Assembly (NCBI RefSeq): GCF_900104095.1
Contig: NZ_FNJO01000010.1
Coordinates: forward strand, 206,231 to 270,230
From: Ralstonia sp. 25mfcol4.1
GTDB taxonomy: Bacteria > Pseudomonadota > Gammaproteobacteria > Burkholderiales > Burkholderiaceae
Direction: 5' to 3'
DNA length: 64,000 nucleotides
Shown piece by piece: positions 24,488 through 33,551 of the stretch; within the stretch, counting starts at the first letter, position 1, and each line of letters opens with the position of its first letter. A model generated the notes under the pieces. The model was given only the letters and a program-made list of their open reading frames with translations, did not search any database and was not told the origin of the DNA. The translations under genes and the position numbers were made by a program.

Positions 24488-25025
24488 TCCGCACAGAGAC
24501 CGCCGGGAAATCCACGGGTACCGCCAATGCCACGTTGATGTAATTGGTGAACAGATTCAGCGCGACATGGGCGACGATCTCAACGATTTCCCCGTCGTTG
24601 AAGCCCACTTCGCGCAACCCCGCCACATCGGCACCGGATACCTGACCGCGCGCCTCGACGAGGTTCAGCGCGAACGCCAGCGCCGCCGCTGTCTTCGGGT
24701 CATGCGATTGGCCGGACTGGGCGGCCGTCATCTCTTCGGCCGTGGCGCCCGCCTTGCGGCCCAGCGCCGTATGCGCGGCCAGGCAATAGTCGCAGCGATT
24801 GCGGTCGGCGACGGCCACGGCAATCTGCTCGCCAAGCTTGGCCGGAATGACACCAGCGCCGAGCGCGCCAAACGCGGCCCACATCGACTGCAGCGCCGCC
24901 GGCGAATTCGACACGGCGCGGAACATCTGCGGCACCCCGCCGAAAGCGGCCTGGATCTGGGCCAGCGCGGCCTGGCTGCCGGCGGGCGCGGCCTTGGGTT
25001 CGGGTACGGAAATGCGTGCGGTCAT
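24384..25025 (-). CDS. Carboxymuconolactone decarboxylase (AhpD-like) family protein
   Basis: 213 residues from ATG 25025 (MTARISVPEPKAAPAGSQAA), preceded by AGGAGATTCC. The peroxidase-type active site is RCDYCLAAHTALGR with Cys78, Cys81 and His85; NLFTNYINVALAVPVDFP is the family's usual ending. Here the frame continues about 35 residues past that point (VSVRIRRGWRQVPGACRSGW and on) and runs antisense into the HAD gene. Members reduce hydroperoxides using the CxxC pair. It is divergent from an AraC regulator 58 or more bases away, the usual arrangement for a regulated antioxidant gene. Confidence 0.85.
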   Translation of the reverse strand: MTARISVPEPKAAPAGSQAALAQIQAAFGGVPQMFRAVSNSPAALQSMWAAFGALGAGVIPAKLGEQIAVAVADRNRCDYCLAAHTALGRKAGATAEEMTAAQSGQSHDPKTAAALAFALNLVEARGQVSGADVAGLREVGFNDGEIVEIVAHVALNLFTNYINVALAVPVDFPAVSVRIRRGWRQVPGACRSGWPQPPPWPVRGLPRRPVPA

Positions 25026-25083
25026 GATGGAATCTCCTGTGGAAGTGATCCGGAAAGTGATCGAAATCAGGACGTCGCCGTCC

Positions 25084-26049
25084 ATGGGTTCCACTATGGT
25101 GGCGCAAGGCGTACGATGGGATACCATCCGTCCCGAAAACGTATCAATTCATCCCGCCGTGACCGCCACCCCCGCGCCGCTTACCGTCGATCGCCTGTCC
25201 GCGCTGCTTGAGCGGTTTCGTATCCAGGCGCATCTGTTTCATACCGGCCCGCTTTGCGGTGTGACGCGTTTCGACGAATCCCACCGTGGCTTTCTGCACG
25301 TCATGCGCGAAGGCAGCATGACGGTGACGCATCAGAGCCGGGGTCTGCCCCCACGGCTGGATGTTCACGAGCCATCGCTGCTGTTCTATCCGCGTCCCGC
25401 GATCCACACCTTTCACAATCCACCGGCCGAAGGGTCACAGTTCTCCTGTGCCACGCTGGAATTTGCCGGCGGCGCCCGCAATCCGCTCGCGCGCGCCCTG
25501 CCGCCGCTGATCGTGCTGCCGCTGGCTGACGTGCCCGGGCTGGCTCCCGCCCTGTCGCTGCTGTTCGCGGAAACCGAACGCGTGCGATGCGGCCAGCGAT
25601 TGCTGGCGGATCGGCTATTCGAAGTGGTGGTGATCCAGCTCTTGCGCTGGATGCTCGATCATTCCCAGCAGGTCGGGATCCAGCCCGGGCTGATCACTGG
25701 GCTGTCCGATCCGCGTCTGGCGCGGGTGCTGGTGGCCATGCATGAGGCGCCGGGAGACAACTGGAACCTCGAAAAGATGGCGGCTTGCGCAGGCATGTCG
25801 CGCAGCGCCTTTGCGGCGGCGTTCCGCGACATCGTCGGCCAGACCCCGGCCGACTACCTGACGGACTGGCGCATCAGCCTGGCGCAGGCGCGGCTGCGTG
25901 ACGGCGCGCAACTCAAGCTGCTGGCCGACGAACTGGGCTATGCCAATCCGTCGGCCCTGTCGCGCGTGTTCCAGGCCCGGGTCGGCCAGTCTCCGCGCGA
26001 CTGGCTGCGCGCGCAGAGCAACGGCATGGCGGAGGACGCGACTCAGTAG
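25084..26049 (+). CDS. AraC family transcriptional regulator with N-terminal cupin (cupin_6 type)
   Basis: About 321 residues if started at ATG 25084, which has AGGA ten bases upstream; ATG 25096 and GTG 25159 are alternatives, and homology is only convincing from LTVDRLSALLERFRIQAHLF. The cupin-like sensor domain (FHTGPLCGVTRFDES, PSLLFYPRPAIHTFHNPP) spans roughly residues 35-195; the double helix-turn-helix closes the protein (WNLEKMAACAGMSRSAFAAA, TPADYLTDWRISLAQARL, LADELGYANPSALSRVFQAR). It probably controls the divergent AhpD-like gene. Its stop overlaps the convergent TonB receptor end by 7 bases. Confidence 0.85.
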   Translation: MGSTMVAQGVRWDTIRPENVSIHPAVTATPAPLTVDRLSALLERFRIQAHLFHTGPLCGVTRFDESHRGFLHVMREGSMTVTHQSRGLPPRLDVHEPSLLFYPRPAIHTFHNPPAEGSQFSCATLEFAGGARNPLARALPPLIVLPLADVPGLAPALSLLFAETERVRCGQRLLADRLFEVVVIQLLRWMLDHSQQVGIQPGLITGLSDPRLARVLVAMHEAPGDNWNLEKMAACAGMSRSAFAAAFRDIVGQTPADYLTDWRISLAQARLRDGAQLKLLADELGYANPSALSRVFQARVGQSPRDWLRAQSNGMAEDATQ

Positions 26050-28256
26050 TCGACTGTCATCGATACCTTGAACGTACGCGGATTGCCGATGTACAGCGTG
26101 CTGGCCGACGTCGATACGCCAGCCCAGTAATCCTTGTTCGCCACATTCTCGACGGCGGCGCGCAGCGTGTAACGCATCTGCGACGCCTTGAAGGTGTAAC
26201 GCGCGCCCAGGTCGAAACGGTTCCAGGACGGCAGCGCGATCGTGTTCGTGTTGTTCGCGTACTGGCGGCCAGTCTGGATGTAACGGCCGGACACGGTGGC
26301 GCCAGCCAGGAACGGCAGGTCGCACTCGCCGCTCAGCGTCATCGTGTAGTTCGGCACCCCTACGCCCTTCTTGCCTTCCGTCAGCGGGTTGCCCGTGTTC
26401 TGGTACTGCGAATCGATATACGACACGCCGCCCAGCAGCCGCACCCCGCGCACAGGCTCGCCAAACACGCTCAATTCCACGCCGCGATTGCGCAGGTCCT
26501 GCAGGCCGAACACGTTGCCCTGCATGGTGGTGCCCTGCGGCTGTTCGATCTGGAAGAACGCCAGCGTCGTGCCGAACGAACCCGCGTCGTACTTCACACC
26601 CGCCTCGTGCTGCTTCGACTTGACTGGCGCGAAGACCTCTCCGCGGTTGACGGCGGTATTGCCCGCCGTCGGACCCTGCGCCAGGCCTTCGATGTAGTTG
26701 TAGTAGACCGACACGTTCTCCAGCGGCTTGACCACCAGGCCGAACATCGGCGACGTGGCCGAATCGCTATAGGTCGACGTCTGGGCACCGGTCGCCGTGG
26801 CGTAGCCGCGCACGTTGATCACCTGCTGGCGCACGCCGGCGGTCAGCAGCACGCGGTCGTTCAGCAGGCCGAGCGTATCGGACACCGACACGCCATTGAG
26901 GTTGGTCCGCTGCGTCACGTACGGATCGGACATATTGCCCGTGGCCGGGGCGGCCGGATAGGCAACGACCGGCGCGTTATAGAGGTTGGTGGCAAACGAG
27001 CCCGAGAATTCGAACGCCGTGGCCCGCTTCTGCTCCAGCCCCGACCAGCTCAGGTTGACCGTATGCTTGACCGGCCCAGTCACGAAGCGGCCGCGCACGC
27101 CGACTTCGCCGGAGAACGTGTCCTGCTCGAACGGCACGGTCAGGCGCGTTGCCGTGCCTACGCCGTTGTTGCCGACGCTCGCGCCGCTATAGCTGCCGAA
27201 TTCGTTGGTGTGGTGTCCGCCGAAGGCGGCATAGGCCGTCCAGTCCTTCGTGATGTCGTACTCGGCGCGGATCGTGCCGTAGATATCTTCGAGCGAAGAA
27301 TTGGTCCACGGCTGCGCGAAGTTCGTGCTGGCCGACGGCACCGGCGGCAGCGCCGTGCCGGACAGCGTGACCGTGCTGCGGCCCTGGTAGATGCGCTGCT
27401 TCTGATAGCCGAAATCGGCGTTCACGCGCAGGTTGTCGCCCTGGTAGTCCAGGCCAAGCGTGAACAGGCGCTGCTGGCGGCTTTCGTTGTCGATGGCCGT
27501 GTCACCGCCGCGCGCCATGGCGTTCACGCGTACGCCGAATTCCTTCTTGTCGCCGAAGCGGCGGCCCACGTCGATGTGTCCGCCGGCCTGGCCGTCGCTG
27601 GTGTAGTCAAGCGTGCCCTGTGTGATCGGCGCGGCCGTGGCGTACTTCGGCACCAGGTTGATTGCGCCGCCCACGGCGGTGCCGGCGGCGGACACGCCGG
27701 TCAGGAAGGCATTGGCGCCGCGGAACACTTCCACGCGTTCCAGCCCCTCGGTCGACGCCAGCTGGCGCGGTGCAATGCCGTACAGGCCGTTGTAGCCCAG
27801 GTCATCCGAACTCAGCGTGAAGCCGCGCACGACGAAGGTCTCGGAGAAGTTGCCGAAGCCCGAGCTGACGCGAACGGCCGGATCGTCGGCCAGCACCTGG
27901 CCCACCGTGTGTGCCTGCTGGTTCTGGATCTGCTCGGCCGTGTACGACGTGACGCTGAACGGCACGTCCATGAAATCCTGGTTGCCGAGGATGCCGATGC
28001 GGCCACCGCGCGCCACCTGGCCGCCGGCATACGGCGCGGGCAACTGGTCCGGCGACGACTCGCCCTTGACCGTCACCGTCGGCAGCGTCTGCTGCGATGA
28101 CGGCGGCGCTGCTTCCTGCGCAAACGCCAGGGACGGCAGCGCGCCGGCGGCAGCCAGCGAGGCCGCAAGGATACTGAGTCGGGCGGTACGGGACGAACGA
28201 GAAGAGCGGGCGGCGCGTGCGGTATGTGCAACGGCGCGGGTTACGGCAAAAGACAA
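26043..28256 (-). CDS. TonB-dependent siderophore receptor
   Basis: About 737 residues if started at TTG 28256, which has GGGAG seven bases upstream; an ATG 21 codons further up (28319) lacks a good ribosome site. A long basic signal peptide (SILAASLAAAGALPSLAFAQ) precedes a TonB-box-like LPTVTVKGE, the plug (DVPFSVTSYTAEQIQNQQA, SSGFGNFSETFVVRGFTLSS, RVEVFRGANAFLTG, AVGGAINLVPKYA) and a 22-strand barrel ending in KVSMTVDY with an aromatic last residue. There is no STN signalling domain, so no surface signalling is expected. It imports an Fe(III)-siderophore across the outer membrane using TonB-ExbBD. It is last in the operon after DUF3325. Confidence 0.92.
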   Translation of the reverse strand: MSFAVTRAVAHTARAARSSRSSRTARLSILAASLAAAGALPSLAFAQEAAPPSSQQTLPTVTVKGESSPDQLPAPYAGGQVARGGRIGILGNQDFMDVPFSVTSYTAEQIQNQQAHTVGQVLADDPAVRVSSGFGNFSETFVVRGFTLSSDDLGYNGLYGIAPRQLASTEGLERVEVFRGANAFLTGVSAAGTAVGGAINLVPKYATAAPITQGTLDYTSDGQAGGHIDVGRRFGDKKEFGVRVNAMARGGDTAIDNESRQQRLFTLGLDYQGDNLRVNADFGYQKQRIYQGRSTVTLSGTALPPVPSASTNFAQPWTNSSLEDIYGTIRAEYDITKDWTAYAAFGGHHTNEFGSYSGASVGNNGVGTATRLTVPFEQDTFSGEVGVRGRFVTGPVKHTVNLSWSGLEQKRATAFEFSGSFATNLYNAPVVAYPAAPATGNMSDPYVTQRTNLNGVSVSDTLGLLNDRVLLTAGVRQQVINVRGYATATGAQTSTYSDSATSPMFGLVVKPLENVSVYYNYIEGLAQGPTAGNTAVNRGEVFAPVKSKQHEAGVKYDAGSFGTTLAFFQIEQPQGTTMQGNVFGLQDLRNRGVELSVFGEPVRGVRLLGGVSYIDSQYQNTGNPLTEGKKGVGVPNYTMTLSGECDLPFLAGATVSGRYIQTGRQYANNTNTIALPSWNRFDLGARYTFKASQMRYTLRAAVENVANKDYWAGVSTSASTLYIGNPRTFKVSMTVDY

Positions 28257-28289
28257 GATGACACTCCCAAAATAAATCGACGACTCCTG

Positions 28290-28310
28290 CGCCGCGTTCC
28301 CGACGCGGCG
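28290..28310 (-). promoter_or_regulatory. GC-rich hairpin just upstream of the receptor ribosome site
   Basis: CGCCGCGT (28290-28297) and ACGCGGCG (28303-28310) form an 8-base-pair stem around TCCCG in the 147-base gap between DUF3325 and the receptor. There is no T-run, so it is unlikely to be a full terminator. It could shield the leader or adjust receptor level within the operon. Confidence 0.4.
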
Positions 28311-28403
28311 GACAGGCATGACCCGTGTCCGTAAATGGCGGCAGCGCTCTGTCGGCGATGCTCGTTGGTGTTCGTGGCGGCTTGCCGGCGGCGTGCTGCG
28401 GCG

Positions 28404-28784
28404 CTACGACGGTACAAGCCACGGCGACGCAATGGCCGCCGCCATGCCCACGGCGATGGACGCGCGCGCCAGCCGTGGCGTGGCATGGGGGGCCCAGGCG
28501 AACGCGCCGACCACGGCCAGCGCGCCAAGCGTCAGCAGTCCGGCCCAGTAGACGACACCGAAGGCCCAGCCTTCGGCCAGCACGCACGCGGCGAGGGCCA
28601 GTGCCAGGGCGAGCGAGCCCTGCCAGCGCAGCCGTGCAACAAGGGCCGGCGCCGGCGCACTGCCGCGCCCGAACATGTCGGCGTGATGGCGATCCATGGC
28701 CTGCGCCAGCCACATGAATCCGCCGATCGAGAAACCCAGGCCCGCAACGCAGGCCGCCCCGACCGGCATCGATGCCACGCTCAT
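28404..28784 (-). CDS. DUF3325 family small membrane protein of siderophore operon
   Basis: 126 residues with three to four hydrophobic segments (AACVAGLGFSIGGFMWLAQA, SLALALALAACVLAEGWAFG, YWAGLLTLGALAVVGAFAWA, IAVGMAAAIASPWLV). MDRHHADMFGRG after the first segment is the family signature. The start at 28784 overlaps the PepSY stop in ATGA. DUF3325 proteins always accompany PepSY and DUF3649 genes beside TonB receptors; a role in iron release or transport across the inner membrane is assumed, not shown. Confidence 0.8.
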   Translation of the reverse strand: MSVASMPVGAACVAGLGFSIGGFMWLAQAMDRHHADMFGRGSAPAPALVARLRWQGSLALALALAACVLAEGWAFGVVYWAGLLTLGALAVVGAFAWAPHATPRLARASIAVGMAAAIASPWLVPS

Positions 28785-30427
28785 TGCGACACCTCCCGCG
28801 ACATCTCGCCCACGCCAGCTGCCGCGCGCGGGGCAGCCGCCTTGCGCGGCACGACACCGCGCTTGCCAAGCATCGTGGCTGCGGCACCCAGGCCGATGCC
28901 GAGCGCCAGTGCAGTCAGATCGAAGCCGGCGACCACGACAGGCCCGTGGAACAGCGTCACGCCGAGGTGGGTCGATGTGGTCAGTGCGTTCAGCACGGGC
29001 ACGCCGGCAAACAGTGTCGCGGCCACCCACAGCTGCACGCGCCACATGGCGCGCGTGGGGCGCCATTGCGCCAGCAGCGCCGCTACGGCCCAGGCGCCGA
29101 AGAAAGTCTGGATTTCCGTGGCCTGGCGTTGCGCCAGATCGACCGGAAGCAGACGATTGGCCCAGAAGTACGCGCCGATCGCGATCGGCAGGCCGGCAAT
29201 CACGCCGAGGTTCAGCGCCTCGACCAGCCGCAGGCCGAACGGCGCGCGGCCCGTGGCGGCTATCCGTCTGGCATGGTGCTGCCGCGTCTTGACTGCCCAC
29301 AGCAACGCGCCGGTAGCCACCATCAGGCAGCCGGCGAGGCCGGAAGCGAAGAACAGCGCGCGCAGCAGCGGCGGCGCGAAGTGCGCCACGTGCAGCCCGA
29401 TCATGGTCGAACGCGTGGTGCCGGCCGGAGCCATCTCGTCGCCCAGCGTCGCCTTCAATTCACCGGTGGCGCCCGTAAAGACCACGGTGGGCGTCGTCGT
29501 GCCGAACTGGCGGCCTTCCTCGCGGGCCACGGCTACCGTGGCATTGGCCTTGTTGGGCGCCTCCACGGTGACGCGGCGCGGCGCGGCGCCCTGCCAGTGC
29601 GCCGACGCCTGGGCGAGCATCGGCCCGATCGGCGCCAGCGGCGCGGTTTCCGGAGTCGGCTTCACACGTGGCGCACGGGCGGCCAGCTCGGCGTTGAAGG
29701 CCTGCTCGTCGCCCTTGTACACGGCCTGGATGCCCCAGGGCATGTACATGAACAGCAGCGTCACCAGGCCCGTGTAGGTGATCATCAGATGGAACGGCAG
29801 CGCCAGCACGGCCACGGCGTTGTGGGCGTCAAGCCAGGAACGCTGTCCCTTGCGGGGGCGGAACGTGAAAAAGTCCGCGAAGATGCGCCGGTGCGTGATC
29901 ACGCCGCTGATGATGGCCACCAGCATGAACATGGTGCAGAAGCCGATGATCCAGCGGGCCCAGATCGCGGGCATGTAGTGCAGGTCGAAATGGAGCCGGT
30001 ACAGGAATTCGCCGCCGCGCGTCTGGCGGGCGCCGGGGATCGGCTCGCCCGATACCGCGTCCAGCGTGCGCGTTTCCAGCCGCGCGCGATTGGGCTTGCC
30101 GGCGTCCTCGGGCGTGGCCGGACGCAGCCAGAACATCGAGATGGCGGGATTGCGGTCGTCCGGCAGCGTGATGAACCAGCGTTCGGCACCCGGCGCCTCG
30201 CGCTGCAGGAAGGCAACGGCGCGCCCGACGGCATCGGCGGCCGGTACTCTCTGGTTCAGCGAAGCGTGCAACTCCGGCTTCATCCAGATCGTGATCTCGT
30301 CCTTGAAATAGCTCGCGGTGCCGCCGCAGAACACCAGGAACAGCACCCAGCAGACCAGCAGGCCCGACCACGTATGCAGCCACGCCATCGACTGCCGCAG
30401 GCCCTGGCCTTTCTTCAGTTCGGCCAT
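28781..30427 (-). CDS. PepSY-associated membrane protein (putative siderophore/iron reductase)
   Basis: 548 residues from ATG 30427, overlapping the preceding stop by one base (TGATG). N-terminal helix SMAWLHTWSGLLVCWVLFLV, then FCGGTASYFKDEI and a periplasmic PepSY domain (AVGRAVAFLQREAPGAERW), further helices with histidines (FDLHYMPAIWARWIIGFCTM, SGVITHRRIFADFFTFRPRK, DAHNAVAVLALPFHLMITYT) and a C-terminal helix bundle. The paired histidines are thought to bind haem in relatives that reduce ferric siderophores at the inner membrane. Middle gene of the four-gene operon. Confidence 0.88.
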   Translation of the reverse strand: MAELKKGQGLRQSMAWLHTWSGLLVCWVLFLVFCGGTASYFKDEITIWMKPELHASLNQRVPAADAVGRAVAFLQREAPGAERWFITLPDDRNPAISMFWLRPATPEDAGKPNRARLETRTLDAVSGEPIPGARQTRGGEFLYRLHFDLHYMPAIWARWIIGFCTMFMLVAIISGVITHRRIFADFFTFRPRKGQRSWLDAHNAVAVLALPFHLMITYTGLVTLLFMYMPWGIQAVYKGDEQAFNAELAARAPRVKPTPETAPLAPIGPMLAQASAHWQGAAPRRVTVEAPNKANATVAVAREEGRQFGTTTPTVVFTGATGELKATLGDEMAPAGTTRSTMIGLHVAHFAPPLLRALFFASGLAGCLMVATGALLWAVKTRQHHARRIAATGRAPFGLRLVEALNLGVIAGLPIAIGAYFWANRLLPVDLAQRQATEIQTFFGAWAVAALLAQWRPTRAMWRVQLWVAATLFAGVPVLNALTTSTHLGVTLFHGPVVVAGFDLTALALGIGLGAAATMLGKRGVVPRKAAAPRAAAGVGEMSREVSQ

Positions 30428-30726
30428 CACGCGCCACCCAGGGCCAGCCAGCCCGCCGCCAGCACCGCGGCGGGCACGGCCAGGCCGATCCAGGCACGCC
30501 GGGCCGTATCGGCGGCAAACACCCAGATCACCGCCAGCGCAAACCACAGGAACGACAGCAGCGTCGACGTGATGACCGCCTCGACGCGCGCCATGCCTGC
30601 CCAGTTGGCAAGCACCAGCGCCAGGCATCCGGTTGCCAACGCGGCAACCGCGTAGCCGCCCAGGATGGCGGCCACTGCGCGCGAGGCAATCGCCATGCGA
30701 TAGCCGATCGGAACGCCCTGCTTCAT
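30427..30726 (-). CDS. DUF3649 family small membrane protein
   Basis: 99 residues with three hydrophobic helices (AAILGGYAVAALATGCLALV, SFLWFALAVIWVFAA, AWIGLAVPAAVLAAGWLALG). First gene of the siderophore operon; its stop overlaps the PepSY start. The ATG at 30726 lies 34 bases from a Fur-box-like sequence. Role in iron transport is inferred from constant association with PepSY and DUF3325 genes. Confidence 0.82.
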   Translation of the reverse strand: MKQGVPIGYRMAIASRAVAAILGGYAVAALATGCLALVLANWAGMARVEAVITSTLLSFLWFALAVIWVFAADTARRAWIGLAVPAAVLAAGWLALGGA

Positions 30727-30759
30727 GTTTGTACGATGCCGGAAAAAATTGAACGCACA

Positions 30760-30774
30760 TGATAAGCGTTCTCA
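30760..30774. promoter_or_regulatory. Fur box
   Basis: TGATAAGCGTTCTCA matches the 7-1-7 Fur consensus TGATAAT-N-ATTATCA at 11 of 14 positions. It is 34 bases upstream of the DUF3649 start, where iron-bound Fur would block the operon promoter. The rest of the 310-base gap to the acyl-CoA ligase start at 31037 shows no gene. Confidence 0.65.
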
Positions 30775-31036
30775 TCTCCATTGTCTTCAGGCACATACGA
30801 CAAGCCATGTTTCTAGCACAAGACATTGGCAGACATGTCGCAAACACCACAAACCGGGGGCCGACCGACGAACGCGACCCGCCGATATTCGCACAGAGAT
30901 TGCCATGCGGTTCTGCCATGCAGAACTACTATTCCACCGTGCGGTTGACACTCGTTGGAAAACGATGGGACGATGGCCCACATCGAATACCGGCGATCCA
31001 ACAGGTCAATACGCCGGAGCCTTACCCGGAGACATC

Positions 31037-32638
31037 ATGCGCAGTACCGCTGTACCCGCGACCCATGCCGGGTCCGCACCCGCTCAGGCGCCATCCGCCG
31101 CAAACACCCCCGATTCACCGGCCCCGTTCGAACCCGCGTTCGCCCGCCTGCACCAGACCATGGCGCCGTGGGTGGCCAGCACGCCCGACCGCATCGCGAT
31201 CATGGATGCGCACCGGGCCCTGCGCTACGCCGAACTCGACGTAGCGGTTCGTGAAACGGCGACCACGCTGTCCGACCTCGGTGTGCGCGGCGGCGACCGC
31301 GTGGTGCTCGTGACCGAAAACAGCGTGGGCTGCGCGGTGCTGCTGCTGGCGCTAAGCGCCATCGATGCCTGGTCGGTGCCGGTCAATGCGCGGCTGTCGC
31401 AGCGGGAGATCGCCAACATCGTCGATCACGCTGGCGCGCGCGCGACGCTGTATCTCGACAACGATTTCCCCGAGGCGCGCGAGCACGGCCTGGCGCGTGG
31501 CGCGCAGTGGACCGAGTGGCCGCACGTTGGCAAACTGATGGTCAGCGCCATCGACGACGGCGTCGAGCCCGAACCCGTGGAAGCCGACCCGCGCCAGCAG
31601 GTGGCGGCGATGATCTATACGACGGGCACCACCGGCGCGTCGAAGGCCGTGATGCTGACGCACGCCAACCTGATGTTCATCGGCCATTCCAACCGCATGC
31701 AGTCGCGCGTGAAGCCCGGCGACCGCATCTACGGCGTGCTGCCTATCTCGCACGTGTACGGCCTGTCGGTGCTTTTGGTGGGCCCCGTATCGAACGGTGC
31801 GACGGTGTTCTACGAACCGCGTTTCCGGCCCGACAAGCTGGTGCGTACGCTGATCGACGATCAGCTGACGGTGCTGCATGGTGTGCCGGCCATGTACGCC
31901 AAGATCATCGAATGGGGCCGCGCCAACAACCAGTCGCTGCGCACACCATCGCTGCGCATCGCGCAGTCGGGCGGCGCACCCCTGACGGCGACGCTGAAGG
32001 CCGCCTTTGAAGACGCGTTCGGCATCGTGCTGAACAATGGCTACGGCATGACCGAGACATCGCCCACGGTTTGCCAGACCCGGGTGGAACACCCCCGCAG
32101 CGACTGCTCCGTGGGCCCGGCCGTGCCCGATGTGGAAATCCGCCTGGGCAACCCGCTGCCCGACGGCAGCGGCGAACTGCTGGTGCGCGGGCCCAACGTG
32201 ATGAAGGGCTACTACCGCCGGCCCGACCTGACCGCGCAGACCATCGACAGCGATGGCTGGCTGCATACCGGCGACCTCGCGCGCATCGATGCCGACGGCG
32301 CCGTGTCGATCGTCGGCCGCTCGAAGGAGATCATCATCCATTCGGGCTTCAACGTGTACCCGGAGGAAGTGGAGCAGTCGCTCAATGCCTTCCCGGCCGT
32401 GCTGCAGTCGGCCGTGGTGGGGCGCGCCGTCGAAGGCAACGAGGAAGTGATTGCGTTTGTCGAGGTGCGCAGCGGCATGGCGCTGGACGAAGCCGCATTG
32501 CGGGCCTTCCTGCGCGAGCGCCTGTCGCCCTACAAGATTCCCGCCGAAATCCGCATGGTGCAGCAACTGCCTGCCGCGCCGTCGGGCAAGATCCTCAAGG
32601 CCCGCCTGCGCGAGCAGCTGGCGGCCGGCAACGTGTGA
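31037..32638 (+). CDS. AMP-dependent acyl-CoA synthetase/ligase
   Basis: 533 residues from ATG 31037, preceded by CCCGGAGACATC. The ANL-family motifs are complete: P-loop IYTTGTTGASKAVMLTHANL, the NNGYGMTETSPTVCQ block, DGWLHTGDLARIDADG, the hinge GRSKEIIIHSGFNVYPEEVE and the C-terminal catalytic Lys in PSGKILKARLR. It activates a carboxylic acid with ATP to its CoA thioester; the pocket suggests a fatty or aromatic acid but cannot be assigned. An extended Pro/Ala N-terminus of about 35 residues precedes the fold. An IclR regulator follows after 8 bases, so the ligase is probably self-contained with its own regulator. Confidence 0.92.
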   Translation: MRSTAVPATHAGSAPAQAPSAANTPDSPAPFEPAFARLHQTMAPWVASTPDRIAIMDAHRALRYAELDVAVRETATTLSDLGVRGGDRVVLVTENSVGCAVLLLALSAIDAWSVPVNARLSQREIANIVDHAGARATLYLDNDFPEAREHGLARGAQWTEWPHVGKLMVSAIDDGVEPEPVEADPRQQVAAMIYTTGTTGASKAVMLTHANLMFIGHSNRMQSRVKPGDRIYGVLPISHVYGLSVLLVGPVSNGATVFYEPRFRPDKLVRTLIDDQLTVLHGVPAMYAKIIEWGRANNQSLRTPSLRIAQSGGAPLTATLKAAFEDAFGIVLNNGYGMTETSPTVCQTRVEHPRSDCSVGPAVPDVEIRLGNPLPDGSGELLVRGPNVMKGYYRRPDLTAQTIDSDGWLHTGDLARIDADGAVSIVGRSKEIIIHSGFNVYPEEVEQSLNAFPAVLQSAVVGRAVEGNEEVIAFVEVRSGMALDEAALRAFLRERLSPYKIPAEIRMVQQLPAAPSGKILKARLREQLAAGNV

Positions 32639-32646
32639 GCAGCCTC

Positions 32647-33519
32647 ATGGAAGACACCCTGACCGAACGGCCGGACGCCGCCGACATTGACGACCGCGAC
32701 GACGCCATCGACATGCCGTCCGACACCGCCCCGGCACGCAAGGACAACCGCAAGGAAGACCGCCACTTCGTGACGGCGCTGGCGCGCGGGCTCGACGTGC
32801 TGGCGTGCTTTCGCGGGTTCGACGCGGAACTCGGCAATGCCGAACTGGCACAACGCTGCGGCCTGCCGAAATCGACGATCTCGCGGCTGACCCACACACT
32901 AACCGAACTCGGCTACCTGCAGGCGCTGACCGACCCGGTGCGTTACCGGCTGGGCAGCTCCGCGCTGGCGCTGGCGCCGGCCGGTCAGCAAGGCGCCGAC
33001 GTGCTGTCGGTGGCCAAGCCCTTCATGCGTGAACTGGCCGAACTGTCGCAAGGCGTGGCGTCGCTGATCGTGCGCGACCGTGGCCGTATGCTGATCTACG
33101 AAAACTGCCAGTCCGAAAGCTACCTGACGCTGCGGGTACCGGTCGGCAGCCGCGTTTCCGGCCTGACCACGGCCGCGGGACGCGCGTACCTGCTGGCCCT
33201 GTCGCCCGCCGAGCAGCGCCAGGCGCTGAGCGCGTTCCGCGCCGACGACAAGGTCAGCGCCGCGCAGGCCGAAGGCATCCTGTCGAACTGTCGTGACGAA
33301 CAGCGCCGGCTGGGCTGCACGACGTCGTTCGGGGAATGGCTCCCCGACATCAACTCGATTGCGCTGGCGTTTCGGCCGGGTTCTTCGCTGCCGCCGATGA
33401 CGCTGAGCTGCAGCGGCCCCAACGCGCTGGTGCCGCCCGCCCACCTGCTGGAAAAGGTCCGGCCGCTGCTGCAGCAGCACATCCGGGGCATCGAAGCGGC
33501 ACTGGGCGTGAGCGCCTGA
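32647..33519 (+). CDS. IclR family transcriptional regulator
   Basis: 290 residues from ATG 32647. An acidic leader of about 35 residues is followed by the winged helix (VTALARGLDVLACFRGFDAE, LAQRCGLPKSTISRLTHTLT) and the GAF-like effector domain (ELAELSQGVASLIVRDRGRM, RVPVGSRVSGLTTAAGRAYL, INSIALAFRPGSSLPPMTLS). It is eight bases from the acyl-CoA ligase stop and probably regulates that gene in response to its acid or CoA product. A member of the PcaR/PobR-like broad group; effector not known. Confidence 0.9.
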   Translation: MEDTLTERPDAADIDDRDDAIDMPSDTAPARKDNRKEDRHFVTALARGLDVLACFRGFDAELGNAELAQRCGLPKSTISRLTHTLTELGYLQALTDPVRYRLGSSALALAPAGQQGADVLSVAKPFMRELAELSQGVASLIVRDRGRMLIYENCQSESYLTLRVPVGSRVSGLTTAAGRAYLLALSPAEQRQALSAFRADDKVSAAQAEGILSNCRDEQRRLGCTTSFGEWLPDINSIALAFRPGSSLPPMTLSCSGPNALVPPAHLLEKVRPLLQQHIRGIEAALGVSA

Positions 33520-33551
33520 GCGGAAAGCCTGCCGGACATGCTGCCTCGCGC

